DNA of 64,000 bases from a bacterium (lineage in GTDB: Bacteria; Oederibacteriota; CAKKQC01), in assembly GCA_919901855.1 (NCBI GenBank), contig CAKKQC010000060.1, positions 27,902 to 91,901 on the forward strand, given 5' to 3'. Shown piece after piece: positions 8,318 to 15,646 of the stretch. Positions within the stretch are counted from its first letter, which is position 1. Each line of letters opens with the position of its first letter. The translations under genes and the position numbers were made by a program. The notes below the pieces were generated by a model that worked only from the letters and a program-made list of their open reading frames with translations, was not told the DNA's origin and searched no databases.

Positions 8318-9396
8318 ACGCCGCACTGCGCCGGCTTCGCGATCTGCGAAAGGGCCTCGCCGCGGGGCGGGAGTCCGCGCTGCTCGCCACTAACCCGATC
8401 TCCGTCGGTTATCTCGCCGGGGCCCGGGACGCGGCCTGGGCCCTCGTGACGCCCAACCGGGCCATCCTTTGCTCTTCGCCGCTCGGCTACGAGGCGGCCC
8501 GGCGGAGCGTGCGTGCCCCCTGGACCGTCCTGGTTCCCGGGGCCGGCCGGCTCAAGCCGCTGCTGTCGCGACTGGGTATCCATCGCGTCGGGTTCGAGGC
8601 CGACGCCGTGACGCACGCGGCGGCGGTCCGGCTGCGGTCGTCGATCGGGGACTCGGCCATGCTCGTCCCGCTTTCCGGACTCGTCGAGGCCTGCCGGGAG
8701 GTCAAGGACGCCGGTGAGCTGGACGCGATCCGCCGCGCGGGCGCGATCGCCGCGGCCGCGGGCGCGCAGTTGCCCTGGATCCTGCGCGAGGGGATGACGG
8801 AAGCGCAGGCGGCGGCGGCCCTCGACGTCCGGATGCGCGAGCTCGGGGCCGCCGGTCCGTCTTTCGAGACGATCCTGCTCTTCGGCTGGCGGTCGGCCCT
8901 CCCGCACGGCGTGCCCGGACCGCGTCGGCTTGCTCCGGGAGACTTCGTTCTCGCGGACTTCGGCGCGCTCGTCGATGGGTACGCCAGCGACTGCACGCGC
9001 ACGTGGGTGTGGCGCCGGGCGACGGCCCGCCAGCGGCGGACCTACGGCGCGGTGGCGCGCGCGTACCGGGCCGGCCGTGCCGCGGTCCGGCCGGGCATTG
9101 CGACGGGGAAGGTGGACGACGCCGCCCGGCGCGCGCTGGGCCCTCTCCGCTCCCGGTTCATCCACGGCCTCGGCCACGGGGTCGGGCTGGAAATCCACGA
9201 GCGCCCGAGGCTGGCGCGGGGGGAGAAGACCATACTTCGGCCCGGGATGGTCGTCACCGTCGAGCCGGGTGTCTACTTCGGGCGCTGGGGCGGCATCCGG
9301 CTCGAGGACACCGTGATCGTGACGGCGCGGGGCGCGGAGAGCATCACTGGCGCGCCCGCGGCCGACCTGCCCGTCATCGGTTCCGGCTTGCCCTGA
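8314..9396 (+). CDS. M24-family metallopeptidase (Xaa-Pro aminopeptidase-like)
   Basis: 360 residues. The N-terminal third is the creatinase-like domain and the rest is the pita-bread catalytic domain. All five metal ligands of family M24 can be placed: Asp in DFVLADFGALVDG, Asp in YASDCTRTW, His in FIHGLGHGVGLEIHE, Glu in VTVEPGVY and Glu in IRLEDTV. It should remove N-terminal residues preceding proline from cytosolic peptides. The gene overlaps the ligase stop by ATGA. Its own TGA stop lies inside a dispersed palindromic repeat (9391-9426), so the last codons abut a mobile-type sequence. Confidence 0.9.
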   Translation: MNAALRRLRDLRKGLAAGRESALLATNPISVGYLAGARDAAWALVTPNRAILCSSPLGYEAARRSVRAPWTVLVPGAGRLKPLLSRLGIHRVGFEADAVTHAAAVRLRSSIGDSAMLVPLSGLVEACREVKDAGELDAIRRAGAIAAAAGAQLPWILREGMTEAQAAAALDVRMRELGAAGPSFETILLFGWRSALPHGVPGPRRLAPGDFVLADFGALVDGYASDCTRTWVWRRATARQRRTYGAVARAYRAGRAAVRPGIATGKVDDAARRALGPLRSRFIHGLGHGVGLEIHERPRLARGEKTILRPGMVVTVEPGVYFGRWGGIRLEDTVIVTARGAESITGAPAADLPVIGSGLP

Positions 9397-9426
9397 GCGA
9401 CCGAGCGAAGCGAGGGAGTCGAAGGG
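9391..9426. repeat. Dispersed REP-like palindromic repeat, copy 1
   Basis: A 36-nt element starting CCCTGAGCGA and ending GTCGAAGGG. Two other copies with the same ends lie at 40203-40231 and 40278-40313. This end pairing is known from widespread small intergenic repeats in bacterial genomes. The first bases supply the TGA stop of the M24 peptidase gene, and the repeat ends immediately before the TATGAT hexamer of the next gene. Confidence 0.75.
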
Positions 9427-9432
9427 TATGAT
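9427..9432 (+). promoter_or_regulatory. Putative -10 (TATGAT) for leaderless isocitrate lyase-family gene
   Basis: TATGAT directly follows the palindromic repeat and ends 6 nt before the ATG at 9439, the same spacing as at 5996-6008. No Shine-Dalgarno sequence is seen in the gap. Confidence 0.5.
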
Positions 9433-9438
9433 GCGCTG

Positions 9439-10305
9439 ATGGCGATGACCTCGGTCGGACGGATTCTCGACTCGCAGGGGTTCCTGCTCGCCCCGGGCGT
9501 CTATGACGCCCTCTCCGCGAAGGTCGCACGCCGCGCGGGGTTCGAGGCGCTCTTCATCTCCGGCTACAGCGTCGCCGCGAGCCAACTCGGGGAGCCCGAC
9601 ATCGGCCTCCTGACCCAGACCGAGATCATCGAGGCCGCGCGCCGGGTCTGCCGGGTCGTGGACTGTCCCGTCATCGTGGACGCGGACACCGGATACGGCG
9701 GCACGCTGAATGTCATCCGGACGGTAAAGGAACTCATCGCGGCGGGGGCGAAGGGCTGCTTCCTCGAGGACCAGGTCTGGCCTAAGCGGTGCGGCCACAT
9801 GAAGGGCAAGAAGGTGGTTCCCCTCGAGGAACATGTCCAGAGGCTGAAGGCCGCCATCCACGCGCGGGGGGACGCCGACTTCTTCGTCGTCGGACGGACC
9901 GACGCCCGGGAGGCGACCGGCAGCCTCGACGAGGCGATCCGCCGGGCGAAGGCGTTCAAGGCGGCCGGCGCGGACGCCGTGTTCGTCGAGGCGCCGCAGT
10001 CGCTGGACGAGCTCAAGGCGATCTCGGCGCAGGTCCAGCCCCCGTTCGTCGCGAACATGCTCGAGGGCGGCGTCACCCCGATCCTGGACCGCGGGGAGCT
10101 CCGCGCGCTCGGGTTCAAGATCGCCGTGTTCCCGCTCACGGGGCTGTTCGCGGCGGCCCGGGCCCAGACCGAGGTCTTCCGGCACCTGCGCGAAACCGGC
10201 ACCACCCGCGACGTCCTCGACCGCCTCCTGACTTTCCACGACTTCCACGAGATCGTGGACCTCGAGGGGCATTACGCGCTCGACAAACGGTTCAGCGTCG
10301 GATAA
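9439..10305 (+). CDS. Isocitrate lyase/PEP mutase-family enzyme (methylisocitrate lyase-like)
   Basis: 288 residues, the normal size of the small PrpB-type members. The family signature KRCGHMKGK near residue 115 carries the catalytic Cys; DADTGYGG near residue 90 provides the metal-binding Asp residues, and FLEDQVWPKRC and FVVGRTDAR match the conserved core strands. Members cleave C-C bonds of 2-methylisocitrate, dimethylmalate or related acids, or act on phosphonopyruvate. No methylcitrate cycle genes are adjacent, so the substrate is open. The start at 9439 follows a TATGAT hexamer by 6 nt; it stands alone between the M24 peptidase and an ankyrin gene. Confidence 0.85.
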   Translation: MAMTSVGRILDSQGFLLAPGVYDALSAKVARRAGFEALFISGYSVAASQLGEPDIGLLTQTEIIEAARRVCRVVDCPVIVDADTGYGGTLNVIRTVKELIAAGAKGCFLEDQVWPKRCGHMKGKKVVPLEEHVQRLKAAIHARGDADFFVVGRTDAREATGSLDEAIRRAKAFKAAGADAVFVEAPQSLDELKAISAQVQPPFVANMLEGGVTPILDRGELRALGFKIAVFPLTGLFAAARAQTEVFRHLRETGTTRDVLDRLLTFHDFHEIVDLEGHYALDKRFSVG

Positions 10306-10308
10306 AAT
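10303..10308 (+). promoter_or_regulatory. Possible -10 (TAAAAT) for the ankyrin gene
   Basis: TAAAAT overlaps the stop codon of the upstream gene and lies 10 nt before the ATG at 10319. It covers the earlier in-frame ATG at 10307, which is why the later start is preferred. Confidence 0.4.
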
Positions 10309-10318
10309 GCACCGCATC

Positions 10319-11050
10319 ATGCGACACGGCTTCATCCTTGCCGCCCTCGCGGTGGCCGTGGCGGCCGGCCTCCCCAGTGCGGCGCCGGCCGACGCCATCG
10401 ATGACGCCCTCGAGATGCTGAACCAGCGCCACATCGCCTTCACGGTGGGGGAGTTCATCGACTGCGTGGAGCGCAACGACTTCGAGAACGTGCAGATATT
10501 TCTCCGCGCGGGCATGGACCCGAACACGCCGAAGAACGGCGTTCCCATGCTCATCGAGATCTCGATGCGGGGCTACACGGACACGGTGAAGGCGCTGCTC
10601 GAGGGGGGCGCGGCGACGAACGTCAGGAACGACCGGGGCTGGACCCCCCTCCACATGGCCGTCTTTTTCAGCCACATCGACGTGACCCAGGTCCTCCTCG
10701 AGCGCCGTGCCGACGTTTCGGCCCGGACCGAGTTCGGGATGACCCCCCTGCACTACGCGACCCAGGAGCGCAACGTCGAGATGGTCGAACTCCTGCTCAA
10801 GCACGGGGCCTCGGCGAGCGTCAAGTCGAAGAGCGGGGTGACGCCGCTCTCGATCGCGGCCGACCTCAACGAGAAGCCCATCGTCAAGGTCTACACGGCC
10901 CACGGTTTCGGGGCGAGGATGAAGGCGATTCGCGAGGAACGGGCCGCGGAAGAGGCGGCGGTGAAGAAGGAGATCAAGCGGAAGGCCGCCGCGCGGGACG
11001 CGGCGTTCACGGAACGGATGAAGAACGCGACCGGCCAGGGGCCCCAGTAG
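10319..11050 (+). CDS. Secreted ankyrin-repeat protein
   Basis: 243 residues. A Sec signal peptide (MRHGF then a long Ala/Val/Leu core, cut near APADA) is followed by an N-terminal helix pair and about four ankyrin repeats: NNFENVQIFL-like, RGYTDTVKALLEGGA, RGWTPLHMAVFFSHIDVTQVLLERRADV and FGMTPLHYATQERNVEMVELLLKHGA. The tail is a charged Lys/Arg/Glu helix rich in Ala (EERAAEEAAVKKEIKRKAAARDAA) that could form a coiled coil. Ankyrin repeats bind protein partners; an envelope-side function is inferred from the signal peptide. The alternative start at 10307 would add four residues but overlaps a TAAAAT box. Confidence 0.8.
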   Translation: MRHGFILAALAVAVAAGLPSAAPADAIDDALEMLNQRHIAFTVGEFIDCVERNDFENVQIFLRAGMDPNTPKNGVPMLIEISMRGYTDTVKALLEGGAATNVRNDRGWTPLHMAVFFSHIDVTQVLLERRADVSARTEFGMTPLHYATQERNVEMVELLLKHGASASVKSKSGVTPLSIAADLNEKPIVKVYTAHGFGARMKAIREERAAEEAAVKKEIKRKAAARDAAFTERMKNATGQGPQ

Positions 11051-11061
11051 CAGCACCCGCC

Positions 11062-11090
11062 TTACGTTCCCGCCGAAACGGCGGTAGAAT
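11062..11090 (+). promoter_or_regulatory. Promoter of the tRNA-Phe gene
   Basis: TTACGT at 11062-11067 and TAGAAT at 11085-11090 are separated by 17 nt, a sigma-70-type layout. Expected transcription start is near 11097, about 8 nt upstream of the mature tRNA 5' end. Confidence 0.6.
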
Positions 11091-11104
11091 CATCAGGTAT
11101 TCGC

Positions 11105-11177
11105 GCCAAGGTAGCTCAGTTGGTAGAGCACCGGTCTGAAAAACCGGGTGTCGCCAGTTCGACTCTGGCCCTTGGCA
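11105..11177 (+). tRNA. tRNA-Phe (GAA)
   Basis: Full cloverleaf: acceptor GCCAAGG pairs with CCTTGGC, D-stem GCTC/GAGC, anticodon stem CCGGT/ACCGG around loop CTGAAAA (anticodon GAA at 11138-11140), T-stem GCCAG/CTGGC around TTCGACT, discriminator A. The 3' CCA is not encoded directly after the discriminator. Confidence 0.97.
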
Positions 11178-11229
11178 CGCCATTGTTCGCGATGATCGTG
11201 GGATCCGGCGTCAAGTCAGGAGGACTGCA

Positions 11230-12063
11230 ATGGCCTTGAACGGGCGCCTTGCCGCCGCTTCGCCGCCCGCCTGGTTCTCGAAGCCGCCCGAGCGGGCCGT
11301 CCGCAGGCATCCGGGCGTCGTCCGCGTCCTGACGTGGAACGTTCACAAGGGCATCGGAGGTCTCGACCGGCGCTACCGCCCCTGGCGCGTGACCGAGGTA
11401 ATCAGGTTCCACAATCCCGACATCGTTCTGCTCCAGGAGGTGGCCGAGAGCATCCCCCGGTTCCGGCACGACCGCCAGACGGGCTCGTGGGCCGGGGTCC
11501 TGGGGTATCCCTACCTCGTGTTCTCGCCCAATGTCCGCCTGGAGGAGGGCAGGTGGGGCAACGCCATCCTCTCGCGTTATCCCATCCTGCGAACCGTGCA
11601 TCTTGACCTCTCGTTCCCGATGAAGAAGCGCCGTGGCGCGGTCATCGCGGACATCTCGGTTTTGGCGGGGAGGAAGCGGGTCCATCTCCACGCGGTCAAC
11701 GTCCACCTCGGGCTGTCGGGCGTCGAGCGGCGGTGGCAGATCAGGCGGCTGTTGTCATCCGCCCCGCTGGCCGAGCTCAAGGCGGCGAGCCGCATCGTGA
11801 TCGCCGGGGACATGAACGACTGGACCGGCGTGCTGGCCGGCCGCAGAAGTCCGCTCCGCAAGGCGGGCTTCGCGTCGGCCTGGGGTCGCCACCACGGGTC
11901 GGCGCGCAGTTTCCCCGCCTGGTACCCGGTGGTCGCCCTGGACCGCGTCTTCCTGCGCGGTCCCGTCGCCTGCCGGCACGCGTACTGCTCCAGTCATTCG
12001 CTCGCCCGCCGCGCCTCCGACCACCTCCCGATCGTCGTGGACCTGGCGATGGGGGGCCGCTGA
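11230..12063 (+). CDS. Endonuclease/exonuclease/phosphatase (EEP)-family hydrolase
   Basis: 277 residues with a good SD (AGGAGG) 7 nt before the ATG, unlike many neighbours. EEP-fold motifs are present in order: LTWNVHKGIGG near residue 34 (metal and catalytic Asn), DIVLLQEV (metal Glu), HAVNVHLGL, AGDMNDW (catalytic Asp/Asn) and SDHLPIVVDL (terminal Asp-His). Family members hydrolyse phosphodiester bonds of nucleic acids or lipids. The partner gene that follows, overlapping by four bases, is a phospholipase D-type enzyme, and this EEP/PLD pairing is common next to cardiolipin synthase genes, so a membrane-lipid role is plausible but unproven. The region begins 52 nt after tRNA-Phe. Confidence 0.86.
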   Translation: MALNGRLAAASPPAWFSKPPERAVRRHPGVVRVLTWNVHKGIGGLDRRYRPWRVTEVIRFHNPDIVLLQEVAESIPRFRHDRQTGSWAGVLGYPYLVFSPNVRLEEGRWGNAILSRYPILRTVHLDLSFPMKKRRGAVIADISVLAGRKRVHLHAVNVHLGLSGVERRWQIRRLLSSAPLAELKAASRIVIAGDMNDWTGVLAGRRSPLRKAGFASAWGRHHGSARSFPAWYPVVALDRVFLRGPVACRHAYCSSHSLARRASDHLPIVVDLAMGGR

Positions 12064-13202
12064 CCCTCCTCGAGCGGGCGCGACGGCGGCGGGCGTTCTT
12101 CCGCCCTCCGGTCGTCGGCGGGAATTCGTTCGCGGTCCTGGCCGGTGGTCCCGCGTGGTACGCGGCCCTGCGATCCGGCATCCGCGGGGCCCGGCGCGAG
12201 ATCCTTCTCGAGTCGTTCATCTGGGACGACGACGCCACCGGACGGTCGTTTCTGGCTGATGCCGCGCGGGCCGCGCGACGGGGCGTCAGTGTGCACGTCA
12301 TCGTCGACGCCCTGGGCAGCTTCCGCATGGGACCCGGGTCCTGGCGGCCGCTGCTGGAGGCCGGCGGCCACGTCGGGATCTTCAACCCGTTCCGGTGGAC
12401 GCTCCGGCTGAACCGCCTGCTGCGGCGGAATCACCGCAAGATCGCCGTGTTCGACGGCGCCGCCGCCTGCATCGGGGGATTCGGATACGGCGACCGATGG
12501 GCGGGCAATCCGCCGGCCGGGTGGTGGGACGTGGGGGCGAGGATGGAGGGTCCGGTAGTGGCGCAGTTCAGGGAGGTATTCGCGCGCGACTGGCGTCACT
12601 GCGCGAAAGTTCCCCTGCGCCCATTCCCCGGTGTTTCCTTCGCCCGCCCTCGCGGACGGGAGGATCTTCGCGTGCTGCCGTCGGCGCTCGGCCGGCGCCT
12701 GCCGTTTCGTTTCATGCGCCGCGCCATCAGTCGCGCGCGGACGCGCGCCTACATCTGCACCACGTATTTCATCCCGAGTCCGCTGCTGCGGTACGCCCTG
12801 CGGCGGGCCGCCCGCCGGGGCGTCGACGTCCGACTGCTCCTCCCGACACCCCGCCGGGAGCACTTCGTCTTCAGGTTCGCCGGCCGGCGACACTACGGGT
12901 CCCTGCTGGCCGCGGGAGTCCGGATCTTCGAGTATCAGCCCTCGTTCCTGCACGCGAAGTACGCGCTGGCCGACCGGGATTGGGCCCTCATCGGTTCATC
13001 CAACCTCGACACGCTGAGCGGTCTCGTCAACCTCGAGGCCGACCTGGAAGCCCGGTCGAGGGGGGCGGTGCGCGCGCTCACGGACCGGTTCCTGCGGGAT
13101 GCGCGTGCCGCGAGAGAGATCACGATAGGCCGCTGGTCGGGCCGCCCCCTCTGGACCAGGATCCTCGAGCGGCTGTTCGGGTACTTCGATCCGTGGCTGT
13201 AG
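12060..13202 (+). CDS. Cardiolipin synthase-like phospholipase D family protein
   Basis: About 380 residues, containing two HKD active-site motifs: NHRKIAVFDGAAACIGG in the first half and FLHAKYALADRDWALIGSSNLD in the second, each with the His-x-Lys-x4-Asp pattern. This is the layout of ClsA/ClsB cardiolipin synthases, which join two phosphatidylglycerol molecules. No N-terminal transmembrane helices are present, more like ClsB. The start is uncertain: no ATG or GTG lies near the expected N-terminus, and a CTG at 12060 overlapping the upstream TGA (CTGA) fits the four-base overlaps common in this window. It forms a two-gene unit with the EEP hydrolase and ends 7 nt from a convergent gene. Confidence 0.85.
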   Translation: MTLLERARRRRAFFRPPVVGGNSFAVLAGGPAWYAALRSGIRGARREILLESFIWDDDATGRSFLADAARAARRGVSVHVIVDALGSFRMGPGSWRPLLEAGGHVGIFNPFRWTLRLNRLLRRNHRKIAVFDGAAACIGGFGYGDRWAGNPPAGWWDVGARMEGPVVAQFREVFARDWRHCAKVPLRPFPGVSFARPRGREDLRVLPSALGRRLPFRFMRRAISRARTRAYICTTYFIPSPLLRYALRRAARRGVDVRLLLPTPRREHFVFRFAGRRHYGSLLAAGVRIFEYQPSFLHAKYALADRDWALIGSSNLDTLSGLVNLEADLEARSRGAVRALTDRFLRDARAAREITIGRWSGRPLWTRILERLFGYFDPWL

Positions 13203-13209
13203 CCGGCGA

Positions 13210-14391
13210 TCAGACGTAGCTGATTCCGGGATTCGCGAGGGGGATCGGGAACCCGGCGCGCAGGACCCGGCCGAGGGCGCCATCGGCGCGGACGCCCGGT
13301 GGCCGGTCGCGGGTCGGCTCGCCGAAGATCAACCGGGTCATCACCTCGCGCGGGACCGCGACCCTGGAGGCCCCGAGCGCGAGGAAAGGCTTGAAGTTGA
13401 ACTCGCCGCCCTCGAGCCGCCGCCCGGCCGGCCCGGCGCGTTTCGCGAGGACCGGGCGCAGCCGGCGGATCAGCCGTTCGAGGTTCAGGATGGCGATGGC
13501 GTCGTATACGGGCACGTGACGTTCACCGAGGTGACGGCCCGAGAGCAGGGCGAGGCTCTCGCGCTCGTGCGGCGAGACGGTCAGCTCGACCCGCCGCTTG
13601 CCCCACGCGAGGCACGCGGCGTGCAGGGCCGCCAGGAGGTCCGTCCGCGACCCCGCGTGCTCGACGACTACGAGGCGGCCCGATTGTGGTCCACCGGCCT
13701 TGCGCGTGACCCCGGCGACGAAGTACGCGGTGACGCGCCCGCCGGCTTCCGCGACGAAGAACCTGGCGGGGGAGAGCACGGCCCAGCCGGCGCGGAACAC
13801 GCGGCGGAAGTCCGCGACCGGGCGGAGGATCCGCACCGGCTCGCGGGCGTGGAGCGCGGCGATGGCCGCCAGGTCGCGGGGTCCCGCGGGGCGGAAGGAG
13901 ACGTCGGGATGGGCGAATAGCCCGAGCGCGGCGGGGGTGAGGACGAAGTGAAGACGGCGGCCGACGGGCACCGCCCCGATCCGGCGGTAGAGCCCCCGGT
14001 CCCCGGAAATGAAGTAGAGGTCGAGGCCCTCCCGGTCGTGCCGGGAACGCAGAACCTCGATGATCCTCGATGCGAGTCCCGCGCCGCGGTAGGCGGGATC
14101 GGTCGCGACCGCGCTCATGAGCCCCAGCGGGATCCTGACCCCGTCGACCGCCAGGGCGCGCTTGCTGACCCCCACGTGCGAGACGACCTTGCCGTTCTCG
14201 ACCGTGACCCAGAGGTTCCGGCGGTTCTCGGAGCTGAGATGCCACGGATACAGGGATTCCATCCCGCGTTCGCCGGGGGAGCCGATAAAGGTGCGGTTCA
14301 CGAGCTTGAGGAGGCTCCGGTACTCGTTGGGCCTGACCGGCCGGGGGCCCTCGATCATGGGTGGCTTTCGCTCATCCCCGTATCCTCTCAT
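13210..14391 (-). CDS. GNAT-family N-acetyltransferase-like protein (Eis-like, 393 aa)
   Basis: 393 residues. The first 130 form a GNAT fold: VTVENGKVVSHVGVSKRAL, then GLMSAVATDPAYRGAGLASRIIEVL, where RGAGLA is the acetyl-CoA pyrophosphate loop. A second, weaker GNAT-like half (residues about 150-300) follows and then a C-terminal tail with FNFKPFLALGASRVAVPREVM, an arrangement like Eis-type or double-GNAT enzymes. The acceptor is unknown. The ATG at 14391 has GAGG nearby; a second in-frame ATG 33 nt downstream (14358) is possible. It is divergent from the lactonase gene at 14433 with only 41 nt between. Confidence 0.72.
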   Translation of the reverse strand: MRGYGDERKPPMIEGPRPVRPNEYRSLLKLVNRTFIGSPGERGMESLYPWHLSSENRRNLWVTVENGKVVSHVGVSKRALAVDGVRIPLGLMSAVATDPAYRGAGLASRIIEVLRSRHDREGLDLYFISGDRGLYRRIGAVPVGRRLHFVLTPAALGLFAHPDVSFRPAGPRDLAAIAALHAREPVRILRPVADFRRVFRAGWAVLSPARFFVAEAGGRVTAYFVAGVTRKAGGPQSGRLVVVEHAGSRTDLLAALHAACLAWGKRRVELTVSPHERESLALLSGRHLGERHVPVYDAIAILNLERLIRRLRPVLAKRAGPAGRRLEGGEFNFKPFLALGASRVAVPREVMTRLIFGEPTRDRPPGVRADGALGRVLRAGFPIPLANPGISYV

Positions 14392-14432
14392 TACCTCACG
14401 TCCCGGTCCAGCTATGAGATGATCGGGGCCGG

Positions 14433-15542
14433 ATGGGCGAGACGAACGGGGTCCTGATCGGCACTTACACCGGCGGCGAGGCCGGGCCGGCCGGCGTGTC
14501 GCGGGGGCTCTACATCGCGGACTGGGACGGCGAGGCCGGCGTGCTGGGCGCGCCCCGGCTGTTGGCGGAGCTCAAGCACCCGAGCTTCGTGGCCTTGCAC
14601 CCCTCCCGGCCCATCGTGTACGCCGTCAGCGAGACCGGGCAGTTCGAAGGGTTCGAATCCGGGGCGGTCGCCGCGGTGCGGCTGGGCGGCGGCAAGGCCG
14701 TGGTCGGGCCGTGGCGCCGGTCGGGAGGGACCGGGCCCTGCCACGTCGCCGTTGACCCGCAGGGCGAGTACCTCGTCGTTTCCAACTACAGCTCGGGCTC
14801 GGCGGCCGTCTACCCGCTGGAGAACGGACTCCCGGCGGAGGAAGGGACGGCCCTGCGATTCGAGGGCCACGGCCCGGACCCCAAGCGGCAGGAGGGCCCG
14901 CACGCGCACTCGGCCACGTTCGATCCCTCGGGGAACCGGTTCTACGTCATGGACCTGGGGACCGACCTCGTACGGGGATTCGCGCTCGACCGCGCCGCGA
15001 AGACGGCCCGCCCCCTCGACCCGCGGAGCACGGCCATCGAGCCGGGCAGCGGGCCCCGGCACATGACGTTTCATCCTTCGGGTCGCTGGGCCTACCTGAT
15101 CAACGAGATGGGAAACACCGTGACCGCGTTCGAGTGGGAGCGGGTCAGCGGCAAGCTGGAGCCGTTCCAGACCGTGACCACGCTTCCCGCCGGCCGGCCG
15201 GCCACCGCGAAGCCGAGCTGGACGGCGGACATCCACGTCTCGCCCGACGGGCTCTTCCTGTACGGGTCCAACCGAGGCGACGACAGCCTCGCCGTCTGGT
15301 CGGTCTCGAAGGACGGCACGCTCACGCTCGTCGAGATTGTGCCGTGCGGGGGAGGCCATCCGCGGAACTTCACGCTCTCGCCGGACGGCCGCTGGCTGTT
15401 GTGCGCGAACATGCACTCGCATAACATCGTCGTCTTCCGCCGCGATTCCGCCACCGGCCGTCTGACGCGCGGCTCCGAGACCGCCGCCACCTCCCCGACC
15501 TGTCTGGTATTCCTTCCGGCAGGACTCCGGGAGACACGCTAG
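14433..15542 (+). CDS. pgl: Lactonase-family beta-propeller (6-phosphogluconolactonase-like)
   Basis: 369 residues, the normal size for seven-bladed YbhE-type 6-phosphogluconolactonases. Visible family wording includes the N-terminal IGTYTGG, HPSFVALHPSRPIVYAVSE, GTGPCHVAVDPQGEYLVVSNYSSGS, GPHAHSATFDPSGNRFYVMDLGTD, GSGPRHMTFHPSGRWAYLINE and GGHPRNFTLSPDGRWLLCAN. Members hydrolyse 6-phosphogluconolactone in the oxidative pentose phosphate pathway, though many propeller lactonases have other substrates. No zwf or gnd is in the window. There is no signal peptide, so it should be cytosolic. tRNA-Gly follows 25 nt downstream. Confidence 0.82.
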   Translation: MGETNGVLIGTYTGGEAGPAGVSRGLYIADWDGEAGVLGAPRLLAELKHPSFVALHPSRPIVYAVSETGQFEGFESGAVAAVRLGGGKAVVGPWRRSGGTGPCHVAVDPQGEYLVVSNYSSGSAAVYPLENGLPAEEGTALRFEGHGPDPKRQEGPHAHSATFDPSGNRFYVMDLGTDLVRGFALDRAAKTARPLDPRSTAIEPGSGPRHMTFHPSGRWAYLINEMGNTVTAFEWERVSGKLEPFQTVTTLPAGRPATAKPSWTADIHVSPDGLFLYGSNRGDDSLAVWSVSKDGTLTLVEIVPCGGGHPRNFTLSPDGRWLLCANMHSHNIVVFRRDSATGRLTRGSETAATSPTCLVFLPAGLRETR

Positions 15543-15545
15543 AAT
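15540..15545 (+). promoter_or_regulatory. Putative -10 (TAGAAT) of tRNA-Gly
   Basis: TAGAAT overlaps the lactonase stop and lies 22 nt before the mature tRNA 5' end, allowing a short precursor leader. The -35 is not clear. The same TAGAAT hexamer precedes tRNA-Phe. Confidence 0.45.
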
Positions 15546-15567
15546 CGTGGAATGGTCCTCATGAAAC

Positions 15568-15638
15568 GCGGGAGTAGTTCAATGGTAGAACGGCAGCCTT
15601 CCAAGCTGCTCACGCCGGTTCGATTCCGGTCTCCCGCT
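15568..15638 (+). tRNA. tRNA-Gly (TCC)
   Basis: Cloverleaf with acceptor GCGGGAG/CTCCCGC, anticodon stem GCAGC/GCTGC around loop CTTCCAA (anticodon TCC), T-arm CCGG-TTCGATT-CCGG, discriminator T. CCA is not encoded. The following nuclease gene starts only 8 nt after the tRNA. Confidence 0.96.
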
Positions 15639-15646
15639 GGGCTTCG

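Noticed and set aside
7432-10554. A 1040-codon antisense frame across the ligase, M24 peptidase and isocitrate lyase-family genes
   Set aside because: It is a shadow of three well-supported plus-strand genes and has no recognisable domain.
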